From: JBDIAG01 sp963835085
GTDB taxonomy: Bacteria > Actinomycetota > Actinomycetes > Actinomycetales > CAWJMD01
Reading direction: 5' to 3'
Assembly: GCA_963835085.1 (NCBI GenBank)
Contig: CAWIED010000001.1
Location: 2,418,001 to 2,482,000 of the forward strand
Length of the DNA: 64,000 bases
Shown here: positions 1-7,910 of the stretch, one piece after another
Position numbering within the stretch: position 1 is the stretch's first letter
Layout of the letters: every line of letters begins with the position of its first letter
Position numbers and translations under genes: made by a program
Notes under the pieces: generated by a model
What the model was told of the DNA's origin: nothing
Databases searched by the model: none
What the model saw: the letters and a program-made list of their open reading frames with translations, nothing else

Positions 1-1098
1 GCTCAGGTCATGCCGTTGTTCTTCTTCGTCGGTGGCTATTCCAACGCGCTGTCGTGGCGTTCGTCGCGGGCCAAGCACCTGCCGTATTCGGCCTGGCTAC
101 GGGCGCGACTGCGTCGGTTGGCAATCCCGATCGTCCCGCTCCTGATCGCCTGGACGGTGGGCGCAGCGGCCTGCCTCGCGCTGGGAATTTCACCGGAGAC
201 TCTGCGCAGGGCCTCCCAGGTATCGCTGATTCCCACCTGGTTTCTGGCGGCCTATGTGCTCGTGGTGGCGGTGGCCCCGGGCTGCCTATGGCTCTGGGAG
301 CGTTACGGTTTCGTCAGTATCGCGGTGGGGTTGGCGGCGGCCGGGGCGGTCGACGCGGTGAGCCTTCACACGCACAACGAGCTCGCGGGCTACCCGAACT
401 ACCTCCTGGTGTGGGCGTGCGTGCACCAACTGGGAGTGGCGTGGCTCGACGGCCGGCTCAACGGCGCTCGACGTCGCCTCACCCTGGCCGCCGTCGGATT
501 GCTCGGCCTGGCCCTGCTCGTTGGCGTCGGACCGTATCCGGTGTCGATGATCGGCGTTGCCGGCGAAGAGATCAATAACTCCGCACCCACGCGGATCACG
601 CTGGCCTTCCTCGGCATGGCGCAGATCGGATTGGTGTTGCTGGCCGAACGGCGTCTGGCCTCGTGGTTGCAGCGGCCCCGGGTCTGGTGGGCGACGGTGG
701 CCGTGAACACGCGGATCATGACCTGGTACCTGTGGCACATCACCGCGATGATCTGCGTCATCGCCGTCTCGTCGTTGCTGCTCGGCGGCTTCGGCCTTCG
801 GCTCGAACCGCTGACCGGGCTGTGGTGGGCCACCCGTCCGCTCTGGTGGGTTGTTCTTGTCGCAGCGACCTCGGTGTTCGTGGCGGTCTTCGGCCGCGTC
901 GAACAGGTGGCTCCTGATCCCCGGCCGGCCCCGCCCGTGTGGAAGCCCGTCGCGGCCACCGTGTGCGTCTGCGCCGGGCTCGCCGTGATGGCGAAGTTCG
1001 GCATCGTCGACGAGCACGGGCTCACGTGGATCTGGCCCGCCCTGCCGGTGGCGGGAGTCTGGCTGTTCGGGGTGGCGCGAAGCCCTATCCGGCTCTAA
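1..1098 (+). CDS. Acyltransferase 3 family membrane protein (5' truncated by window)
   Basis: The reading frame is open from the first base (A-Q-V before the first Met at 10), so the gene begins outside the window. The visible 365 residues start with LFFFVGGYSN, typical of the second segment of acyltransferase_3 (Acyl_transf_3) integral membrane proteins. About nine hydrophobic segments follow. A conserved-looking TWFLAAYV stretch lies near residue 75 and MTWYLWHITAMI near residue 240. Members transfer acyl groups to sugars or other envelope polymers; the substrate here cannot be inferred. The catalytic His normally sits in the missing N-terminus. The stop codon lies inside the hairpin at 1095-1117. 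Confidence 0.8.
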   Translation, partial: AQVMPLFFFVGGYSNALSWRSSRAKHLPYSAWLRARLRRLAIPIVPLLIAWTVGAAACLALGISPETLRRASQVSLIPTWFLAAYVLVVAVAPGCLWLWERYGFVSIAVGLAAAGAVDAVSLHTHNELAGYPNYLLVWACVHQLGVAWLDGRLNGARRRLTLAAVGLLGLALLVGVGPYPVSMIGVAGEEINNSAPTRITLAFLGMAQIGLVLLAERRLASWLQRPRVWWATVAVNTRIMTWYLWHITAMICVIAVSSLLLGGFGLRLEPLTGLWWATRPLWWVVLVAATSVFVAVFGRVEQVAPDPRPAPPVWKPVAATVCVCAGLAVMAKFGIVDEHGLTWIWPALPVAGVWLFGVARSPIRL

Positions 1099-1117
1099 CC
1101 CAATGCCGTTGGGTTAG
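1095..1117 (+). terminator. Hairpin after the acyltransferase gene
   Basis: CTAACCCAA and TTGGGTTAG form a perfect 9-bp stem with loop TGCCG, overlapping the TAA stop of the acyltransferase gene. No T-run follows, as is common for high-GC intrinsic terminators. Confidence 0.5.
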
Positions 1118-1267
1118 TCGTCGGGGTGTGGGTGTCGCGATCTATGTGGGGTGTCGCGGGGCAGGGCCAGGCGACAGGTAGACGGAGCCGGGCGATGGGA
1201 CGCCGCAGCCTGCCCGGGTCTTCCGTAACGGGAGGTTTTGACAGTCGCAGGGCACGGGCTTTTCCTG

Positions 1268-1308
1268 CGCTATGGCGATGCCCCGGCCGGCGGGGCATCG
1301 CCATAGCG
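1268..1308. repeat. 18-bp perfect inverted repeat (strong hairpin)
   Basis: The arms run 1268-1285 and 1291-1308 and begin CGCTATGGCGATGCCCCG. They match perfectly around the 5-base loop GCCGG. It could act as a bidirectional terminator between the acyltransferase and the RiPP operon, or be one copy of a dispersed repeat; no T-tract helps decide. Confidence 0.7.
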
Positions 1309-1378
1309 TCAGAAACCGACCCCCTTCACAGCCCTGCCGAAGCCAGACTCGACCCATCACGATCCGGGGGCGCTGGGT

Positions 1379-1414
1379 GGTGCCGTCCGCGGTGAATTCG
1401 CCGCGGTTGGCACC
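1379..1414. repeat. 36-bp palindrome, copy A of a dispersed family
   Basis: Layout is GGTGCC-3 nt-CGCGG, a 10-nt centre, then CCGCG-3 nt-GGCACC. Length and arms equal those of the palindromes tandemly arranged at 47650-48269. Confidence 0.65.
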
Positions 1415-1451
1415 CGGTTGAGCACCGGAACCCGGGGTGGAGTCCTTCGAT

Positions 1452-1487
1452 GCTGCCGTCCGCGGTCTATCCGCCGCGGTCGGCACC
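1452..1487. repeat. 36-bp palindrome, copy B of a dispersed family
   Basis: Same layout as the copy at 1379, with one change in the left arm (GCTGCC for GGTGCC) and an intact right arm ending GGCACC. The two copies start 73 bp apart, half the ~146-bp period of the array at 47.6 kb, where palindromes also come about 73 bp apart. Confidence 0.65.
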
Positions 1488-1696
1488 GGGTCAGGCGTCT
1501 TAGGTTGAAGATCGAATCAGAGGCCTGACAAGACCGTGATTCACCTACAAAGGCGGCGCCTCCCACGCCAGACGCAACTCCCAAGGTCAGGGCTTGTCTG
1601 GGCCCGGGGGTGACACCAACTCCCGAACCCTAACTGAAAAGGCATTGACCCTAACCCGCGCAGACCGGCTGCCCGGCGACCGCTGCGGCGGCTCGA

Positions 1697-2359
1697 TCAC
1701 ACTGCGAACGAGGGCCACGGCCAGCGCTGCACCCGGTACGGCATCCACCAAGCGTTCTGTCCGATGAGGGCCACGAGCGCCTCTGCGACGAAGGCGTCGA
1801 GGATGTCCGGATCGACGTCACGGGCGGGGCAGCCCGCGCTCAGCCGCTCGACGGCCGCCAGGAAGTCAGGCTCGTCGATCGTGAACCGATGCAGGGTGGC
1901 GTCGCGCCGGTCGCGCACCTGGACGAAGCCCGGGCCGTGCCGGTAGAGGCACTTGCCGAGGTAGAACTGCTCGCGCCAACTCGCCAGCGGCTGGTCGGCT
2001 GCCGACGAGTCCAGGCCGGCGAACTCCAGTCGGGCAGGCGGCACGAAGTGACTGAACGAGACCCAGACGCCGGAGTCGGCACCGAAGCGCACGTCCCACT
2101 CCACCGCCATTCCCCAGCTCGTGAGAGCGGCCAGCAGGGCGAGCCGCGGGATGACGTCCGCCTCGGCGGCGGCGCCGCTGAGGTCCACCAGGCCCTCGAG
2201 CTGCACCCGGCGGATTCCGTCGCCGTAGAGTGCGGCGGCGAACTGCTCCGGGTCGTCGGATGCCTCGAGAGTCGAGGTGCCCTGCCAGAAGATGTCCGGC
2301 ACGTGGGGAATGGCCTGCGGCGGGTCACAGTGCCGCCAGAGCCCGAGGGTGATGGTCAT
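1697..2359 (-). CDS. DUF5825-like protein, partner of the RiPP radical SAM enzyme
   Basis: A 220-residue protein opening TITLGLWRHCDPP, without signal peptide or membrane segments. Its start overlaps the stop of the radical SAM gene by four bases (2356-2359), indicating translational coupling. It resembles proteins annotated DUF5825, which I recall lying beside RiPP maturation radical SAM protein 1 genes in actinobacteria; that link is from memory. I see no catalytic motif. It could be a leader-recognition or accessory subunit. It is the last gene of the operon. Confidence 0.6.
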   Translation of the reverse strand: MTITLGLWRHCDPPQAIPHVPDIFWQGTSTLEASDDPEQFAAALYGDGIRRVQLEGLVDLSGAAAEADVIPRLALLAALTSWGMAVEWDVRFGADSGVWVSFSHFVPPARLEFAGLDSSAADQPLASWREQFYLGKCLYRHGPGFVQVRDRRDATLHRFTIDEPDFLAAVERLSAGCPARDVDPDILDAFVAEALVALIGQNAWWMPYRVQRWPWPSFAV

Positions 2360-4401
2360 GACTGCGCTCCTACGGTCTCTTTGTGGGGCACCGGCTGCCG
2401 ATCCACGTGGTTCAGGTCAAGCTGTTCCAAGTCGAGCCGCGCAGGGTCAGGCTGCGCAAGGTCAAGCCGCGCAGGGTCAGGCTGCGCAAGGTCAGGCTGC
2501 TCTGGGTCGACCCGGTCTTGGCCCCCCTGGAGGGCGGTGCCCGCCTCGTCGTACTGGCGCGGGAGTTTGATGAGCTCCTGGTTCACGGCGGCCGGCACCA
2601 CGTGCACGTAGTGGTCGTCGTCGCGGAAGACGATGCCCAATCGCTGCCAGCTCGCCAGGACGGCAGCGATGTCGGCCGGGGCCACGTCGAGCTTGCGGCT
2701 TAGGGAACTGATCGTGTGCGGTTGATCGAGCAGCCGGAACACGTTGAGTTCCAATGGTTCTTGCAGCGTATGCAGGTGCCAGTCGAAGTCCTTGCGGTGC
2801 GCCACCAGCACGATGTGAGTGGTGTAGTCGACCATCGACAGGCTCGATTCGGTGTGCTCGCGCTGCCAGCGAGCCGCGGCCGCCCGGAGCCGGTCACCGA
2901 GGGTGTCGTCGATGCCGAGCGGGGGTGCGGCGAAGAGGTAGGCGAGGTCGGTGAGCTCGGTATCGGGCAGGTCGTACGTGCGCCGGTACTGCGGATCGGG
3001 CGTGATGTCGCCGAAGCCGAGCTCAGGACGGTCGAAGTAGGGGCTGAACCGTTCGATGGCGATCCGCGCCACTCCCTCCAACGGCGGCAGGTGATGCAGC
3101 GCGGGAAACTGCTCGATGATCGGCAAGTAATCGTCGACTAGCTCGCCCGGGAAACCGAAGAGGTAGTTCCACGAGACCGATAGGCCCACGGTGGAGGCAT
3201 CGCGCAGCATCCGGACGTTCTGGCAGCCGGTGACGCCCTTGTCCATGATCGAGAGCACCCGTGAGCTCAGGCTCTCGATGCCGGGCTGCACGTTCACCAG
3301 CCCCGCTTCCACCAGGCCGCGCAGTTGGTCACGCTTGAGATTCGACTTGATCTCGTACTGAACCCTCAGGTCATAGCCCGACTCGGCCAGTCGCGGCAAC
3401 AGCGATCGGAGATAGCCCATGTCAAGAATGTTGTCGACCACGTACAGATCGAGTACCTGATGGCGCGCCACCTGTTCGAGGATCTCGTCGTAGAACGCGG
3501 CAGGGCTCTTGCTCCGGAACTGCATGAAGCTGCCGTTGAGTCCGCAGAAGGTGCATTGGTGCTTGTCGCCCCACCAGCAACCGCGTGATCCCTCCACCAC
3601 GAGCTTCGGTTCCACCCAGTCTCGAGCGATGCTCTCGTCGAGCCGCTCGAAATAGCCGTCATAGTTCGGTGACACGATGCTCGCCGGCGGCAACGGCGTG
3701 GTGCTCATCGGGTTCGCCATCACCTGGCCGGCCTCGTCGCGCCAGCACAGACCGGGAATGCTCGCGAGCGCCGTGGGATCGGGCGGCTGCGTACCGCCGA
3801 GCAAGCTGACGAGCTGTGGCATAACACGCTCACCCTCACCGCGCACCACGTAGTCGATCATCGGGAAGTTGCGGGCGATCGCCGCTCCCTGCGCGCCGTC
3901 GCAGTTGGCGCCCCCCATCATCGTGATGGTCTGGGGCGCAAGGGTCTTCACCATTCTGGCGGCGGCGAGCGAGGCGGTGTTCTGCTGAAACGTCGAGGTG
4001 AAGCCCACCACGTCAGGCTGCAGCTCCACCACGCGGCGGGCCAGGTCGGCCACGAAGTCGACGGCGCTGCGATGCAGGTCGAGGGCGAGCTCATTGCGTG
4101 CGTCGCCATAGTCCAGGTCCGCGCCGATGTGCTCTGTGCGCCAGTTCGGGTCGTCGTAGAGAGCGGACGAGAACACCCAGTCGCCGAGCCCTGCGAAATA
4201 CGTGTCAAGGGCCATGAAGTAGTAGTCGTCGAGGCCGAACTCCCGGCGTTCACTCAACCAATCGACATAGTCGAGGTTCGCGTGCACCACACTGACCTCG
4301 GCCGTCGGCGTGGAATCGAGCACCGAGCGGCGAAGGATTCCGACGGCCAACGACGGAACATCGATCAGCGCCCACGGCATGTTGACGAGGACGATATGCA
4401 T
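2356..4401 (-). CDS. B12-binding radical SAM RiPP maturation enzyme
   Basis: About 681 residues. Start ATG at 4401 is chosen because GGAGG lies 6 nt upstream; the frame is open further. Residues 1-200 form a Rossmann-like cobalamin-binding domain with PDVVGFTSTFQQN and VVRGEGE. The radical SAM core around residue 270 carries CWWGDKHQCTFCGLNG, three Cys spaced CX7CX2C rather than CX3CX2C. This matches the family called RiPP maturation radical SAM protein 1, whose members may be C-methyltransferases. The C-terminus is a run of pentapeptides such as PDLAQ PDPAR LDLAQ, encoded by a 15/30-bp tandem repeat at about 2420-2510. It sits directly after the precursor gene and likely modifies its Val/Ile core. 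The reaction is inferred. Confidence 0.85.
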   Translation of the reverse strand: MHIVLVNMPWALIDVPSLAVGILRRSVLDSTPTAEVSVVHANLDYVDWLSERREFGLDDYYFMALDTYFAGLGDWVFSSALYDDPNWRTEHIGADLDYGDARNELALDLHRSAVDFVADLARRVVELQPDVVGFTSTFQQNTASLAAARMVKTLAPQTITMMGGANCDGAQGAAIARNFPMIDYVVRGEGERVMPQLVSLLGGTQPPDPTALASIPGLCWRDEAGQVMANPMSTTPLPPASIVSPNYDGYFERLDESIARDWVEPKLVVEGSRGCWWGDKHQCTFCGLNGSFMQFRSKSPAAFYDEILEQVARHQVLDLYVVDNILDMGYLRSLLPRLAESGYDLRVQYEIKSNLKRDQLRGLVEAGLVNVQPGIESLSSRVLSIMDKGVTGCQNVRMLRDASTVGLSVSWNYLFGFPGELVDDYLPIIEQFPALHHLPPLEGVARIAIERFSPYFDRPELGFGDITPDPQYRRTYDLPDTELTDLAYLFAAPPLGIDDTLGDRLRAAAARWQREHTESSLSMVDYTTHIVLVAHRKDFDWHLHTLQEPLELNVFRLLDQPHTISSLSRKLDVAPADIAAVLASWQRLGIVFRDDDHYVHVVPAAVNQELIKLPRQYDEAGTALQGGQDRVDPEQPDLAQPDPARLDLAQPDPARLDLEQLDLNHVDRQPVPHKETVGAQS

Positions 4402-4502
4402 TGAAGCCTCCAGAGTGGGCTTACTGAGAATGTGAAGATGCAAGCAATGGATGAGTCGCGCCGGGCGCGACAGGAGCTGGGTCGAGGTAGCCTGTAAGCC
4501 GA

Positions 4503-4535
4503 GGTGTCGGGGCGGAATCCGCCCGCCCCGACACC
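4503..4535 (-). terminator. Hairpin between RiPP precursor and modifying enzyme
   Basis: GGTGTCGGGGCGG at 4503-4515 pairs perfectly with CCGCCCCGACACC at 4523-4535. It lies 14 nt after the precursor stop and about 100 nt before the radical SAM start. A partial terminator here would let precursor transcript exceed enzyme transcript, a common RiPP arrangement. Confidence 0.6.
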
Positions 4536-4548
4536 ATCACGTCGGGCT

Positions 4549-4650
4549 CTAACGGGCGGGCTGGATGATGATGATCACCACCACCACACGACGGGCGCGG
4601 TCTTGCGACGCCATGTCGAGTGGGTCGTTCTTGACGACGGTCTTCCTCAT
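4549..4650 (-). CDS. Putative RiPP precursor peptide with Val4-Ile4 core
   Basis: I translated this small gene by hand: 33 residues, ATG at 4650 and TAG at 4549. The N-terminal part RKTVVKNDPLDMASQDRARR is charged and soluble, as expected of a leader. The C-terminal part is VVVVIIIIQPAR. The core is encoded by four GTG followed by four ATC codons. A strong Shine-Dalgarno (GGGAGGTGAGC) ends 4 nt upstream and overlaps the stop of the S9 peptidase gene. Position between peptidase and radical SAM enzyme supports a precursor role. The leader/core boundary, perhaps after RR, and the modification are inferred. No known precursor family was recognised with certainty. Confidence 0.75.
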   Translation of the reverse strand: MRKTVVKNDPLDMASQDRARRVVVVIIIIQPAR

Positions 4651-4655
4651 GATGC

Positions 4656-6446
4656 TCACCTCCCTTCCGGGTCGGGCATCGACCCTTGGTCTGTGGGGCC
4701 GCCCACCAGGGCGACGGCATGGGCACCGGTCACGGTGGTCGCGAGAAACGTCGCGAGTCGGACCAGTACCTGGGTCTCGGTGTCTGCGTCGTGGCCGCCA
4801 TGGCCACTGTCGGCGATGGTCAGCCGCACGTCGCCGTGGGCTGCGTCGAGCGCCTTGACGTAGTTCTCCACCTGCCCCAGCGGGCAGCGCGGATCGTAAC
4901 GGCCGGCCAGCACGAGCACAGGCGCTCGCACATCGGTTACGTAGGTGATCGGCGAGGCTCGCCGATAGCGATCGGGCACCTCCGCCGGTGTGCCGCCGAA
5001 CAGTTGCTGGTCGAAGAGGCGGAGGGCTACGTCACTGGACTCGTAGGCGGCCACATAGTCGGCGATCGGATACACGGCGGCGACGGCACACCACAGTTCC
5101 GGCTGCACTCCGGCGCCCAGGAGCGACAAGTAGCCGCCCCACGACCAGCCCGCCAAGCCGATCTGCTCCGGCCGGGCCAGTCCCGCCTCGCACAGCTGCC
5201 CACGGACGGCGGCCAGATCGGCGAGCTGGGTGTGGCCCACGCCCTCGTCCCAAGCGTTCTTCCAGCCAGGTCCGTAACCGGTGGAACCGCGGTAGTTCAC
5301 CCGGACCACGGCCAGACCTGCACCGGTGAGCACGCTCACCACAGGGTCGTAGGCGTCACGGTCGTGGGTGTGGGGCCCGCCGTGCACGAGGAACACGGTC
5401 GGCCATGGAGCTGACCCGGCGGCGGGGGTACTGAGCAGGGCGTGGATCGGCCCGGCCGGGCTGGGCACGTGGAGATCCTGTACCGAGCTGGACGAGAAGC
5501 GTTGCGGTGCATCGACATCCGTGCATCTACGTTCTGGTGGAGTGTTCTGGTCCGTCCAGAGATAATCGACCTGACCGCGTGCCCGCGCTCGGGCGTCAAG
5601 AATCGTCCCAGCCGGCGTCGAGAGCGTACGGCGTTGCCGCGCACCGAGATCGAGCACGTGCAGAGTGCTGCGCGCGCAGCGGTCCTGACGGACGAGAACG
5701 CGACCGTCAGGGCACCAGGACGCGCTGATCTCGGTGTCGAACGGAGCCCACTCCGCCAGCACCACACCCTCGTCCGCAGTCCAGGTTCCCACCAGGTAGC
5801 CGTCCGGTGTCTGCTTCACCACGAGCAACCTCGACTGCCGCACATCGGGTGCAAAACCGCTGCACCACAGCGCACCTGACACTCCGCTCAGGATGTGCAC
5901 CGGGGTGCCGTTCTGGTCGAGGACGCGGACGGCGTGCGGGCCGGACGGGTCACCCGCCACGACGAGGAGTGGACCCGCGCCATCGACCAGGACGTCGATC
6001 GCCTCGCCGGCACCGGGCTCGTCCAGAACGGCACGCACCGAACCATCGGGGTCTCGCAGGTAGACCGTCCAGCGGTCGGCATGCTGCACTCCGATGGCGG
6101 CCGTCTCGTCGCAGGCCAGCGCGAGGCCGGCGTGCCTGCCGGCCATGATCCCCGGCAGTACGAGCTCGTCCGATCCACCGGAGAACGGCTGGCGGCGCCA
6201 GCGCCCGACTCCGGCAAGGTCGTCGTCGAACCACCAGATGTGCCGTCCGTCGGGAGCGATGTCGGCCACCGTGGTGCCCTGACGTCGCCGCGTCACCTGC
6301 CGGGAGCGCCCGGTGCGAGCATCGTGGGCGAAGATCTGGACGGCTCCCCCGGCCTGCCCGACAGAGCTGGCCCGGTGCGGTGCCAACTCGGCTACCGATG
6401 CGAGTTGCGTTGCTGCAGAAGACAGGACGAGTTCCATGGCGCTCAC
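4656..6446 (-). CDS. S9 family (prolyl oligopeptidase-type) serine peptidase
   Basis: A 596-residue protein. Residues 1-340 form a beta-propeller-like region and the C-terminal third is an alpha/beta hydrolase. Visible catalytic elements are GLAGWSWGGYLS (Ser near residue 436), GRYDPRCP (Asp near 518) and DSGHGGHD (His near 548), the usual S9 order. The oxyanion region VFLVHGGPHTHD is also present. There is no signal peptide, so it is probably cytoplasmic. GTG at 6446 overlaps the MFS stop (GTGA); ATG at 6437 is an alternative with better SD spacing. Inside this operon it is a candidate leader peptidase for the 33-residue precursor. It could instead confer self-protection. Confidence 0.85.
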   Translation of the reverse strand: MSAMELVLSSAATQLASVAELAPHRASSVGQAGGAVQIFAHDARTGRSRQVTRRRQGTTVADIAPDGRHIWWFDDDLAGVGRWRRQPFSGGSDELVLPGIMAGRHAGLALACDETAAIGVQHADRWTVYLRDPDGSVRAVLDEPGAGEAIDVLVDGAGPLLVVAGDPSGPHAVRVLDQNGTPVHILSGVSGALWCSGFAPDVRQSRLLVVKQTPDGYLVGTWTADEGVVLAEWAPFDTEISASWCPDGRVLVRQDRCARSTLHVLDLGARQRRTLSTPAGTILDARARARGQVDYLWTDQNTPPERRCTDVDAPQRFSSSSVQDLHVPSPAGPIHALLSTPAAGSAPWPTVFLVHGGPHTHDRDAYDPVVSVLTGAGLAVVRVNYRGSTGYGPGWKNAWDEGVGHTQLADLAAVRGQLCEAGLARPEQIGLAGWSWGGYLSLLGAGVQPELWCAVAAVYPIADYVAAYESSDVALRLFDQQLFGGTPAEVPDRYRRASPITYVTDVRAPVLVLAGRYDPRCPLGQVENYVKALDAAHGDVRLTIADSGHGGHDADTETQVLVRLATFLATTVTGAHAVALVGGPTDQGSMPDPEGR

Positions 6447-7753
6447 TTCCCGCTGATCTCAGAGTCGAAGGACGGGACTGAACCTTGCGGCGCTCCCGGC
6501 ACGGACACAGGATCCGCTGGGAGTGCTGAGACTGGCTCACTGTCGCCTGCGGCGGCCTGGCTCCCGGCTACCACCGCCGAGAGCAGTCGCCCGCCATACA
6601 CCGCGTAGACCGCAAGGCCCGCCAGGACGGTCGCCAGCAGAGCGCTGGCAGCCGGTGGGCTCACGGCGCCGGCGAGCAGCCCGGCGGTGAGGGGAGCCAG
6701 CAACTGCGCGCAGCCGACCACGAAGGACATCACTGAACCGGCCCGCCCCTGAAGCTCTGCCGGGATGACCGCGATGGAGTACGACTGGAACAGGATGCTG
6801 ATGGCGGGAGCGATCAGGAGGACGAGCCCCAGCAGTCCGCCCTGCGCCCAGAGCGACTGGTTAAGGCCCATGGCGGCCACGAGCACGACCATCGCCACGC
6901 TCGTCGTCACGATGAGGCTGCCGGCGGGTACCAGCCGCAGCAGGGTGGGCGCCAGCAGAGCGCCGATCATCCCGATGCCGCTCGCCAGCCCCAGGACGAG
7001 CCCGATGGTGGCCGCGGGCGTGCCGCTGGCTGCGGCGAGCAGCAGCACGCCGTAGTACACGGTGGCGAACACGGCGTTGACCCCGGCGCCCCACAGCACG
7101 GCAAATCGTAGGAACGGATGCCTCCACAGCAGCCTGATGCCCGCGGTGGCTGCGACGCGCAGGCTTTCTCGAGGTTCGGCGGAGTCGAGGTGGGGGGAAA
7201 GTTCGGTCCGGATAGACGAGATGCACAACGCCGTCACCGCGTGCAGGATCGAGTTGAGCACGTAGGGCACGAACCGCCCCACCGAGAACAGCACACCGCC
7301 CACAGCTGGCCCGATGAGCCCGGCTGCCTGGTCGCGCGCCTGCAGCGCGCTGAGCTGCGGGCTCGCCTCGTCGGGCAGCACCTGTCGGATGGCGCCGCGG
7401 GCCGCGGCCGACGATGTGGCCTCGGCGACGCTCTCAACGACGGTGATGCCCACCAGGAGCGGCAGGCTCGCCCGGTCGAACAGCAGCGCGAGACCGAGCG
7501 CGAGGGCTCCTGCGGCCATCGTGAGGTCGGAGCCGATCATCAGCAGGCGGCGGGAGTGCCGGTCGGCCACGATGCCTGCCAGGGGTTCGACGACCGTGCC
7601 GAGGCCTATCGCCAGACTCGCCAGCAGACCAGCTGTCGCCGGGCTGCCGCCAAGGGCCAACACGAGCAGCGGCAACACGACAGCACTGCTGTGACCGGCC
7701 AGAGCGTCGCAGGCTCCTGCAATCCAATACCGCCGAAAGTCCCTGTGCTGCAC
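6443..7753 (-). CDS. MFS transporter, candidate RiPP exporter
   Basis: A 436-residue protein with about 12 hydrophobic segments. The loop GIVADRHSRRLLMIGSD matches the MFS motif-A region after helix 2. It resembles the MFS_3 / enterobactin-exporter-like group. The GTG start at 7753 encodes MQHRDFRRYWIAG, the usual cytoplasmic start before helix 1. It overlaps the S9 peptidase start by four bases and is the first gene of the five-gene operon, so export of the mature peptide is the likely role. The last ~45 residues are a low-complexity Ala/Pro/Ser tail. Confidence 0.85.
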   Translation of the reverse strand: MQHRDFRRYWIAGACDALAGHSSAVVLPLLVLALGGSPATAGLLASLAIGLGTVVEPLAGIVADRHSRRLLMIGSDLTMAAGALALGLALLFDRASLPLLVGITVVESVAEATSSAAARGAIRQVLPDEASPQLSALQARDQAAGLIGPAVGGVLFSVGRFVPYVLNSILHAVTALCISSIRTELSPHLDSAEPRESLRVAATAGIRLLWRHPFLRFAVLWGAGVNAVFATVYYGVLLLAAASGTPAATIGLVLGLASGIGMIGALLAPTLLRLVPAGSLIVTTSVAMVVLVAAMGLNQSLWAQGGLLGLVLLIAPAISILFQSYSIAVIPAELQGRAGSVMSFVVGCAQLLAPLTAGLLAGAVSPPAASALLATVLAGLAVYAVYGGRLLSAVVAGSQAAAGDSEPVSALPADPVSVPGAPQGSVPSFDSEISGK

Positions 7754-7910
7754 CGGACTCGCTCCTCCCGTGGCTTCTTACGAACGAGGAGGCGCAGAGT
7801 GGCCGACTGATACAGGCCGGTCCGCAATAGTTCTCGGGCCGACCTGCGGGCCTACCGCCCGACCGGCGAAGCCGCGGCGAGGCGAGCCCGCGTCGAGCGA
7901 GGATCAGCCA

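Larger units (their letters stand above)
1118..1696. other. Gene-free stretch rich in palindromes
   Basis: No reading frame here looks like a protein: the short open frames are mirror images around inverted repeats. It holds the long hairpin at 1268-1308 and two 36-bp palindromes at 1379 and 1452, which resemble the array at 47.6-48.3 kb. The motif ACCCTAAC occurs twice near 1628-1655. It separates the acyltransferase from the convergent RiPP operon. Confidence 0.6.

Noticed and set aside
4565..4858. Plus-strand frame MMMITTTT opposite the precursor
   Set aside because: It is the mirror of the GTG/ATC codon run; the minus-strand frame has the strong SD, operon position and stop.
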